Source: Barthelona sp. PAP020 (taxonomy: Eukaryota; Metamonada: BaSk clade). From it: a stretch of DNA of 24,195 bases. A model generated the notes under the pieces. That model saw only the letters and a list, made by a program, of their open reading frames with translations, did no database searches and was not told where the DNA came from. A program made the position numbers and the translations under genes. This document shows positions 17,183 through 24,195 of the stretch, in pieces (within the stretch, counting starts at the first letter, position 1; each line of letters starts with the position of its first letter). The stretch is from positions 1 to 24,195 of the forward strand of contig JARQWU010000158.1 in assembly GCA_040182905.1 (NCBI GenBank), read 5' to 3'.

Positions 17183-18383
17183 CTTCATCACTTTCATGAT
17201 CACTTTGTTCATTGAAAAATGAGTGCATATTTCCACCCTTCATTTCATTGGTGTCAATCAAGTCCCAACATATGTCAACAATCATGTTATACTCATCTTC
17301 ATTCATGTACATCCCTGCAGCTACCAATTGTCTTATGACTTGAGTATCAATATTCAAAGCCATAAGATTCGACAATACATAGCCACCATCCCTTGACAAT
17401 CGAATGAGTTCCGCCTCATGTGAGGGGTCATAGTCAACGATAATTGGATAGATTTTGATGACATTCCCTGCACAATTTCCACATGCCAACTGTTTCTTAT
17501 TAGGTGATATAGCAAAGGAAAAATCGGAAGAGTCACAACCACAATGCACCTTTTGAATTTGCTGATAAGTTTCAACATTAAATGAGGTAATATATCCATC
17601 ACCAGACATAATAAGCAGGATATAGGGTGATAAGAAATGAAGACAGTATACTAGACCACCCATATCAAATGTATGAATAAGTGATCCGTCGTCCATGTCC
17701 CAGAGTTTGACTTTGTTTGAATGATCACCAACAGCAATCATTCTTTCAGTTGGGTGGAAATCAATAGCTCTAATTCCCCTACCTTGATCGAATGTACGAA
17801 CAACAGACAAATCATCTGGGTTAACCAACTTGGCAATACCATCATCACATCCAGTCAAAAGATGTTTACCATCCGTTGAAAGTTTCACTTTCCAAATAAA
17901 TCTATTCGAAATTCTCTTTTCCAAGACAATTCTCCCATTATTTGTGTCACTTTTCATAAGAGTTCCATAGCAATTACAATAATATACATAATTTGAACAA
18001 GAAGAAAAACAAATTCCACGAATAAAAGTTTCACCATTCAATCTACACAAGATGGAGAAATCTGGAAGGCTGTATACAATGATAGACTTATCATGGGAAC
18101 ATGTTGCCAACTTTTGCCCATTTGGTGAAATGGCAAATTCTTCAACAAAGTCTGTATGCTCTTTCAATGTATGATTCAACATTTTAGTTGCTACATCAAT
18201 AACATGAACATCTTCATGATCACAAACAACCAATTGTTTACCATTTGGCAAGTATTTACTGTCAGACACATAAGCAGAATCAGAAATCACATTTGCAATT
18301 TCAACTTCACTATTTTCATCAATATTTAGAGGAAATAAACCACATATAAATTTTCCTATTTCACCACTTAATTCAACAGACAT
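17172..18383 (-). CDS. WD40 protein with conserved C-terminal domain (family member 2)
   Basis: The protein has 403 residues from ATG 18381-18383. Residues ~40-314 make seven WD40-like blades, the fifth being best conserved in the family (IDFHPTERMIAVGDHSNKV). Residues ~321-391 form the shared C-terminal domain (IRQLVAAGMYMN, ICWDLID, GGNM). The tail ends ESDEVDD, close to EDVDD of the gene at 2490, which also has 403 residues. It is probably a soluble scaffold with no visible catalytic residues. Its stop codon directly abuts the end of the displaced kinase fragment on the other strand, so its natural 3' flank may have been replaced. It is next to family member 3, in the same orientation. Confidence 0.88.
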   Translation of the reverse strand: MSVELSGEIGKFICGLFPLNIDENSEVEIANVISDSAYVSDSKYLPNGKQLVVCDHEDVHVIDVATKMLNHTLKEHTDFVEEFAISPNGQKLATCSHDKSIIVYSLPDFSILCRLNGETFIRGICFSSCSNYVYYCNCYGTLMKSDTNNGRIVLEKRISNRFIWKVKLSTDGKHLLTGCDDGIAKLVNPDDLSVVRTFDQGRGIRAIDFHPTERMIAVGDHSNKVKLWDMDDGSLIHTFDMGGLVYCLHFLSPYILLIMSGDGYITSFNVETYQQIQKVHCGCDSSDFSFAISPNKKQLACGNCAGNVIKIYPIIVDYDPSHEAELIRLSRDGGYVLSNLMALNIDTQVIRQLVAAGMYMNEDEYNMIVDICWDLIDTNEMKGGNMHSFFNEQSDHESDEVDD

Positions 18384-18716
18384 AATAAACTAAAAAGAAA
18401 TAAATGGAAAATGGAAATTAGCGATTAACTAAAAATCATCAAAATTTCCTCAAAATTCAAAATGCAAATACTCATCTTATGTCAATGAACGATGTTGACA
18501 AATATTCATTAGGTGCAGATGTTTTGTTTTTAGATACAATTGAACTGGTCTTTCTTTAATATTTACTTAACTATGAGCTATACAACCTATTCGGGTGATT
18601 AAGGGGTTATGATATTAAATTTTGGCTATTTTCTGTGTTTATTGTGTGGAATTGGTGTTTGTAACAATAAGCATTCAATGGACTTCAATAATTTCTTTTT
18701 ATTTTTTTGCTTGTGC
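18384..18716. other. Intergenic, upstream of WD40 gene 2
   Basis: About 330 bp of AT-rich sequence should hold the promoter of the WD40 gene at 17172-18383. No gene or motif is recognised. The last ~15 bp may extend the similarity to repeat copy A (CTTGT before GAACC). Confidence 0.4.
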
Positions 18717-18805
18717 GAACCGTTTCTCGAACTTATCCAAATCAGAGACTGCGAAACTCAATTGATTTATAAATAATAAACCTTGATCTTTATTCTTTTC
18801 GGGGG
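18717..18805 (+). repeat. Dispersed 89-bp repeat, copy B (possible LTR fragment)
   Basis: It aligns without gaps to 14417-14505 from GAACCG to CTTTTCGGGGG and includes AATAATAAACC before the G-run. Similarity stops at the end of the G-run: downstream sequence differs completely from copy A, so this copy is not followed by a primer-binding site. It may be a solo or truncated copy. Confidence 0.75.
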
Positions 18806-18935
18806 TTCAGCGTTCCTAAAAGGAACCTCTCTGATTTGAGACCTACTCTTTCATAGGCTGTCATAGGAGAGCTATGCTCTATGTGGGGTGTGAAATATTG
18901 CATTACAAATTGCTCAAAAGAGCTTAACGCTCCGA
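18806..18935. repeat. Cluster of short perfect hairpins
   Basis: Three perfect small hairpins occur in ~110 bp: GTTCCT-AAA-AGGAAC (18812-18826), AGAGC-TAT-GCTCT (18868-18880) and GCTC-AAAA-GAGC (18912-18923), the last also able to pair GAGC with GCTC at 18929-18932. A direct repeat TCATAGG precedes the middle one. The stretch is richer in G+C than its flanks. It could be a structured RNA, a mobile-element end or a protein-bound site. Confidence 0.45.
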
Positions 18936-19293
18936 TATTTTTAAAATTTATCCTAATTAAGGAAGTTTTCATGCATTCACCGTGACAGGTCAAAAATTTG
19001 GGGGTAGGTTAAGGAAAAGTTCCGTACCTTGAGGGAAAAAGGAAGAAGCGAAAAATTTCGATACGCCAAAAATAAGAGGCTTGTGAACAACCCTCATTTT
19101 ATTTTTTTTCTGTTGATATTGCATGCAAGCTTGAAATTATGTTCTTCAAAGAATAATTTCAATTTCAAACAGTTTCCTTCAATTAACAAAAATCTAATAT
19201 TCTTGATTCACTTCAATTATTTACTTTATCAAGGCACAATAAAAATAAAGACAGTTTGGAATTATTCCACATTTATTAAAGTGCACAAGTGTT
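18936..19293. other. Intergenic, no gene recognised
   Basis: This lies downstream of the hairpin cluster and before the stop of WD40 gene 3. It includes a purine-rich segment (19029-19060). I see no supported gene. Confidence 0.4.
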
Positions 19294-20502
19294 TCAAATA
19301 TCGTTATCGGAAGAACTATAATATTCTTTGATTTTTTCATTCTGTTTGATAAAATCATGCATGTTGCCACCATTTACCTCATTGAAATCAATCAAATCCC
19401 AACATGTATCATAAACAGCTTCAAAGTCTTCAAGGTTCATATTTATACCAGCCGTTACCAATTGTCTAACAATCTGAATGTCATAATTCATAGAAATCAT
19501 AGTTTTTAAGATGTTTCCCTCTGATTTCGCCAAATCCAAAAGCTTGCCTTCAAAAGAAGAATCAAAAGACTGATCAATTTGATACACCTTTATTTTCTCT
19601 TCTTTCCATGGACCACATAACAATTGTGCTTTGTCAGATGACATGGCAAATGCTGAATATTCATTGCAACCAGAATGAACAGTTTGAATTTGCTCACATG
19701 TATCTATATCGAAAGAAACTATGCTTCCATCAACAAGTAAATACAATAATACTCGTTCTGAAAAGAAAAGGAGATCAAGCACACTGCAGTTCACATCAAA
19801 TGTATGAATAAGTAAGCCACTATCCATGTTCCAGAGCTTAACTTTGTTTGACGTGTCACCAACTGCAATAATTCTCTTTGTTGGATGGAAATCAAGAGCT
19901 CTTGTTTTACCATCATGACTAAAGGTACGAACAACAGAAAAAGAGTCAGTGGTAATTAATTTGGCAAGATTATTCCCCCCACCAAGCAAAATATAGCGTC
20001 CGTCTGAAGATTGTTTAAACTGAGTAAAAGGAGTAGAAAAAAGTTCATTCACCACACAATAGGTCTGCAAATCCCATTTTTTCAACGAATCCAAACAATC
20101 TCCAGTGAATAAAAATTTTGAACATGGGGAAAACCCAACAAAATGCACGTCAGAATTAGTTTCCAGTTTCTTCAACACACAAAAATCTTGTTGAACATCA
20201 TAAATAATTACTGTCTGGTCATATGAACAAGTTGCTAACATTTTTCCATCGGGGGAAAACGCAACCCACATAGTGTCTTCAAGATGATCACACAAGATAT
20301 GACGCAGAACTCCGATTTTCATATCATAAATATAAACTTCGCCCATACCAGTGGTAATGGCTAAATACTCACCATTGGGAGAATAGCAACATTTAAACAT
20401 ATAACCAAATAAAACATCATCAAATAACATAGAATTCGCTTCAATAATTCTATATGGCAGAAATTTCATTAATAAATCTCGGGAAGATTCGAGCAATGTC
20501 AT
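19294..20502 (-). CDS. WD40 protein with conserved C-terminal domain (family member 3)
   Basis: The protein has 402 residues from ATG 20500-20502. Residues ~35-309 hold seven WD40-like blades (YSPNGEYLAIT, FSPDGKMLATCSYDQTV, LDFHPTKRIIAVGDTSNKV). Residues ~313-385 hold the family C-terminal domain (VRQLVTAGINMN, TCWDLIDFNE, GGNM). The N-terminus (SSRDLLMKFLPYRI) is a diverged form of the leader in the other two, and the tail ends in SSSDNDI rather than VDD. It is the most diverged member. It is probably a soluble protein-binding scaffold. The kinase-TM-WD40 gene follows at 21228 on the same strand. Confidence 0.87.
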   Translation of the reverse strand: MTLLESSRDLLMKFLPYRIIEANSMLFDDVLFGYMFKCCYSPNGEYLAITTGMGEVYIYDMKIGVLRHILCDHLEDTMWVAFSPDGKMLATCSYDQTVIIYDVQQDFCVLKKLETNSDVHFVGFSPCSKFLFTGDCLDSLKKWDLQTYCVVNELFSTPFTQFKQSSDGRYILLGGGNNLAKLITTDSFSVVRTFSHDGKTRALDFHPTKRIIAVGDTSNKVKLWNMDSGLLIHTFDVNCSVLDLLFFSERVLLYLLVDGSIVSFDIDTCEQIQTVHSGCNEYSAFAMSSDKAQLLCGPWKEEKIKVYQIDQSFDSSFEGKLLDLAKSEGNILKTMISMNYDIQIVRQLVTAGINMNLEDFEAVYDTCWDLIDFNEVNGGNMHDFIKQNEKIKEYYSSSDNDI

Positions 20503-21227
20503 CTGAAAGATAAAAAAAAAATTATTTCATGTATCTTATTTTTTTCAATTAAATAGAGGCAAAAAAAAAAAAAAAGGTTGTTCTTTTCAGCAAATAAAGC
20601 AACAGTTGTTTGTGGAGGTATTGATTTAAATGCAAGTTTCTTTTGGTTGAATAGCAAAATTTTCCCCAAAGAAGACTTTTGACTCAATGAGTTTTCTTTT
20701 GCAAAAACATTGCACTTTTAGTGATTTTAGATTATTTATTCGCAATTTTGAAAGTCAAGTTCAACTGAAAGATTCCATTTTATTATTGAATCAATGCAAA
20801 AAAACCTACTGTAGGACTAGTTATTTTTATCTCACATTGAATCATATGAAAAAATCATCTAAATTGTTGTTTTGACAATATTTAAATAAAGAAATAAAAA
20901 CCAATATTATTGTTCTCTTTGATGTTACAAAAAGACAGATTATTTTTTGCAAATTGTATTTTTGCTTGATTTGCTCAATAAAACAATTTTTTGTAGTACT
21001 AATTCTGCAACTAACCATTATTGAATAAACAAAGCGATTCTTTCTTTTTCTTTCCTAAAAAGTATGTGATAGCATACAAACAAAATATCCTTATGTTAAA
21101 AAGAAACAAAAAATAGAAATAAATGGTGAATGAAAAAATTCGTTTTAAATTTACACGGAAGTTGGAAAACTTAAAAATTGAGGTGAATTATTGAACACAA
21201 AGAAAAAAGAGATGTTGAGTTTCACAA
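20503..21227. other. Intergenic, no gene recognised
   Basis: About 725 bp between two minus-strand genes. It contains A/T-runs (20509-20521, 20561-20575) and a 62-codon ATG frame on the plus strand (20687-20875) with no recognisable features. It presumably holds the promoter of WD40 gene 3. Confidence 0.45.
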
Positions 21228-23657
21228 TTATGAAGCAAAAAATTCTTGAACCGAAGTATCATCCCCAAATTTGTGACCACTATACAACAAACGAGTTCCA
21301 TTTTGATTGAGGGCATAACCAAAACTGACAAAAGGAACACGCATTTTCTGCAGCACTTGACCAGTTGCTGTTTGAATCACAAATGAATAACCAGAAGAAC
21401 CAAAATAGATCAATGAACCATCTTGGGAGAAGATGATATGATGTATCCAACCATTGTGAAATCTATACTTTCTCACCAACTCTCTTGATTCAACATCAAA
21501 TATCCTGACTATACCATCTTCATCACCCGTTGCCCATAAAGAACCATTGGGTGAGAAGCTACCTGATGGAATCGCCTTTCCATCATGATTCCATGTGTGA
21601 AGCTCTTCATATGTCTCCAATAAAAACAACTTTGAACATCCATCATCACTAACAGAAGCGAAGTACTTCATATCGGGGCTAATACGTACAGATCGAACAT
21701 GATCTTCATGTGCTCGAGATTCACACAACTTCTGACCTTCGATTGTATATATTGCAATGTAACCATAATCCATTCCAAAAGAAAGAAGTTTGCCATTTGC
21801 TGAGAACCACACTTGGAATATATGCCTTGCCATTTCACCAACAATATCACCAATCACTCTAACTGTTCTCCAAGTATCAACTTCAATGATATGAATGGCT
21901 GGACCAACACCACCAACAGCCAACAGTTTGGAGTCTGGACTAAAATTGAGACCTTCTGCATTTATATACTCTCCTTCATGCACAATTTCATGTGTTTCAG
22001 CGTCATATACTCTGAGTAATTTATTCCAATATCCTGCAACCGCAAAAAATCGTCCATTAGAACTGTAACCAAGGCTCTTAACAAGTGCATCAGGAAAATC
22101 TTCATTGAACACAGGCTTTTCTTCAAACCATTTGAGAACATGAACAACTTGCTCTCTGCTATCAATAGATGATTTGTCATCATTACTGTTCATAAGGTCA
22201 TTTAATTGGTTTGTCAAAAGATCGATTTGATTGATTAATTCTTTTTTTTCATTCATCCATTGTTGTTCGCTAATTGTTACTCCATTCATTTGTTGAATAA
22301 AATTTTGATTCTCTTCAGTCAATCTAGTCGCTATTCCTGTAACTGCTTCATCTGCTCCACTGAAAGATCTTCCAATTAATATCAAACAGAAGGTAAATAG
22401 AGAAATACCCACAAATAAAGTGATGGTTTTAAATAAACTGAATGCATGAACTTCTTTTATTGTTGTTGAACCACTCAGACGTTTTTCTTCCTTTTTTACA
22501 CCATCAACTTGAAGAAAATGTTGATCCTTTTGTTTCATCAAGTTCTCTTTTTCTTTTTTCAATTCATCCACCTGATTGGTTAATTCTTGCTTTTCATTCA
22601 TCCATTCATCTTTGACATTTTTCATCTGCACTTCAAGACTACGAAATCTTTCCTCATGTCCCTTTTTTTCCAAAAGCCAACTGTTCTTTTCCTCCTTCAA
22701 CAAAGCAACTTCCTTCACCAATGTCTTTTCGTTAAATCCCAACCCCTCGAAACGCACAATCAGCATTTGCAAATACTCTGTAATCTCACTAAAAATAGGC
22801 CTTTCAGTTGGTTCAACACTCAAACATTTCTTGATAATTCCAAATCCTGGTATTGCATCCAGCAATTCCTTGTTATACGGAAGTTTTTGGTCTCTCAAAT
22901 TGACTACAACTTGAAACTCAGTTAATCCAACAAAAGGGACAAAACCAGAAATGACTTGAGCCAACATGACACCAAAAGACCAGACGTCTGCAGGCATCGG
23001 GTTAATGAAATCACCCTCACTGGCCAATTCAGGAGCCACGTATCTAATTGCGCCCATCATCGAATTAGCCGAACTCCTGTTAACATCACGAACAAGCCCA
23101 AAATCAGCGATTGCAGGAGTGTACTCTCCATTAGCATCACGTCTCAGCAACACGTTATTTGGCTTCAAATCCCTATGCATAACACCTTTGCTATGACAAA
23201 ACTCAAGTGCGGACGAAACTTGCATCATGATAACCAACTTCTCCTTCAATGACAACTCTGGTATAATATCTTCAAGAACAGCATCACAAAATTCCATTAC
23301 AATACCTTTCTTCCCATCAATCTCAGTAACACCAAAGACTTGTCGAATGAATTGATGATTTAAGACCATGGGAAAACATTCTTTTGTTAGTTCATCATCA
23401 GTAATTTTTTCAAGGAAAACTTTAATAACTACCATCTTTCCATGTCTTTTGGCAAGGTGTAATAGCCCAAATCCACCTATTTTGAAGTCTCTTTCAATTA
23501 TTTCAAACTCACTTCCAGGTATATTTACATCGTTAGATTTCACAAAATTATCCAATTTTTCAAAAGCATCTTCGTCTGGTTCTTTAACAATTTTTTTGCG
23601 TTTCTTTGCTCGTTGTTCTAGTTCGTATAACCCTTGATTTTCTTCAAAAGTGAACAT
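21228..23657 (-). CDS. Membrane Ser/Thr kinase with C-terminal WD40 propeller
   Basis: The protein has 809 residues from ATG 23655-23657. A TKL-like kinase domain (~52-302) shows a Gly loop IGGFG (60-64, first Gly of GxGxxG replaced by Lys), the VVIK lysine K79, HRDLKPNN (161-168), DFG (185-187), APE (208-210) and DVWSFGV (224-230), so it should be active. Residues ~310-395 are coiled coil, ~409-428 a transmembrane helix, ~440-490 coiled coil, and ~520-800 about seven WD40 blades. With no signal peptide, the kinase would be cytosolic and the propeller luminal or extracellular (type II), a sensor-like layout. The motif WMNEK(Q/K)ELxNQ(V/I)D occurs on both sides of the membrane helix. The likely role is signalling, perhaps through coiled-coil dimerisation; the ligand is unknown. 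Confidence 0.88.
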   Translation of the reverse strand: MFTFEENQGLYELEQRAKKRKKIVKEPDEDAFEKLDNFVKSNDVNIPGSEFEIIERDFKIGGFGLLHLAKRHGKMVVIKVFLEKITDDELTKECFPMVLNHQFIRQVFGVTEIDGKKGIVMEFCDAVLEDIIPELSLKEKLVIMMQVSSALEFCHSKGVMHRDLKPNNVLLRRDANGEYTPAIADFGLVRDVNRSSANSMMGAIRYVAPELASEGDFINPMPADVWSFGVMLAQVISGFVPFVGLTEFQVVVNLRDQKLPYNKELLDAIPGFGIIKKCLSVEPTERPIFSEITEYLQMLIVRFEGLGFNEKTLVKEVALLKEEKNSWLLEKKGHEERFRSLEVQMKNVKDEWMNEKQELTNQVDELKKEKENLMKQKDQHFLQVDGVKKEEKRLSGSTTIKEVHAFSLFKTITLFVGISLFTFCLILIGRSFSGADEAVTGIATRLTEENQNFIQQMNGVTISEQQWMNEKKELINQIDLLTNQLNDLMNSNDDKSSIDSREQVVHVLKWFEEKPVFNEDFPDALVKSLGYSSNGRFFAVAGYWNKLLRVYDAETHEIVHEGEYINAEGLNFSPDSKLLAVGGVGPAIHIIEVDTWRTVRVIGDIVGEMARHIFQVWFSANGKLLSFGMDYGYIAIYTIEGQKLCESRAHEDHVRSVRISPDMKYFASVSDDGCSKLFLLETYEELHTWNHDGKAIPSGSFSPNGSLWATGDEDGIVRIFDVESRELVRKYRFHNGWIHHIIFSQDGSLIYFGSSGYSFVIQTATGQVLQKMRVPFVSFGYALNQNGTRLLYSGHKFGDDTSVQEFFAS

Positions 23658-24195
23658 TGATAAAAAAAAAGACGAAGTGTTGCAAAATATTTTTGAACTT
23701 CTTTTTTAGCTTTCTATAAAATTTCAATTTATTGTATTATTCAAAAATTGGTTCAATATTTTGTTATATATCTGTTATTTATCTTGAAAGAACTTTTTGA
23801 AAAGAAATTTGGTTTTTTGATTTCCAAAAAGTGTGACTTCAAAAACAATGGATTTAAAAATATTGAATTACTGAAGATATGCTGAATATTTTTCCTTTTA
23901 AAAATGTCTTTTCAATGAGAAGTGACTTCAAACATTTGACTTTATTTGAGTGTCATATCAAAAAATTTTTTGTTATTTTTAATAAAATGTATTCAAAGAC
24001 AAAAGTGATAAACATTTTTTTAAATAAGTATAATTATTTCACAATTAAAATTAATAGCATTAAAAATGTGGAAGTTCATGCTCAATGAACAAAATTTATT
24101 GGAGATATAAAGAGGTCATCAAATATCACTTCCTTTATTTGTTGTTTCTTGACCACCTTTAGGTCCAATTTTTTAAGTTACTTGGGCATCTGAAT
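23658..24195. other. Upstream region of the kinase gene; no further gene recognised
   Basis: This 538-bp AT-rich segment runs from the kinase start codon to the window edge and should hold its promoter. The last ~80 bp are less AT-rich and could be the 3' end of another gene, but no frame is long enough to support it. Confidence 0.4.

Noticed and set aside
14417-18805. One ~4.4-kb LTR element carrying the kinase and WD40 gene as captured cargo
   Set aside because: The two repeat copies share only ~89 bp, differ completely downstream, and no polyprotein is visible; fragments of independent insertions are simpler.
18790-18993. 67-codon minus-strand frame across the hairpin cluster
   Set aside because: TTG start, overlaps repeat copy B and the hairpins, and has no recognisable similarity.
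20687-20875. 62-codon ATG frame on the plus strand
   Set aside because: No motif, and frames of this length are common in stop-poor stretches between genes; not enough to call a gene.
24119-24169. Possible 3' end of a further minus-strand gene (IGPKGGQETTNKGSDI then stop)
   Set aside because: The frame is closed by a stop about 16 codons upstream, and the window ends too soon to test an intron.

Overview
The window looks like nuclear DNA of a unicellular eukaryote. It is very AT-rich, with poly-A and poly-T runs between genes. It encodes the cytosolic ribosomal protein eS12, an RRM protein, WD40 propellers, ankyrin repeats and Ser/Thr kinases, and every intact gene reads as one uninterrupted frame, so introns are rare or absent. 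A possible axonemal microtubule protein (11460-12494) hints at a flagellated stage, and a TKL-like kinase hints at an amoeboid or amoeboflagellate lineage. The sequence alone does not fix the species. I saw no tRNA, rRNA or CRISPR array.

Layout, left to right: the 3' end of a PI3-kinase-like gene (+, 1-166); a long coiled-coil protein (-, 469-2052); a WD40 protein with an uncommon C-terminal domain (+, 2490-3701); a type I membrane protein with EGF-like cysteine clusters (+, 4651-6783); a DEX1-like beta-propeller membrane protein (-, 7295-9448); a two-RRM protein with a Q/Y-rich tail (-, 9770-10762), divergent from eS12 (+, 10909-11334); a repeat protein resembling axonemal microtubule proteins (+, 11460-12494); and a twelve-repeat ankyrin protein (-, 12858-14108).

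From 14.1 kb on the window is more disturbed. Two same-orientation copies of an 89-bp repeat (14417-14505 and 18717-18805) carry poly-A-signal-like sequence, and the first is followed by a possible tRNA primer-binding site, which suggests LTR retroelement remains. Between them lie short unassigned open frames, a kinase gene whose N-lobe and C-lobe now sit on opposite strands, and a second WD40 gene. After the second repeat copy come a small hairpin cluster, a third WD40 paralogue and a kinase / coiled-coil / transmembrane / coiled-coil / WD40 receptor-like protein.

The main points of interest are: (1) a three-member WD40 family sharing a conserved ~70-residue C-terminal domain I do not recognise; (2) a kinase-TM-WD40 protein with the reverse domain order of IRE1/PERK; (3) a kinase gene apparently broken by an inversion of about 365 bp whose two ends share the 6-bp sequence TGGATC; and (4) a protein with six ~44-residue repeats that may bind microtubules.
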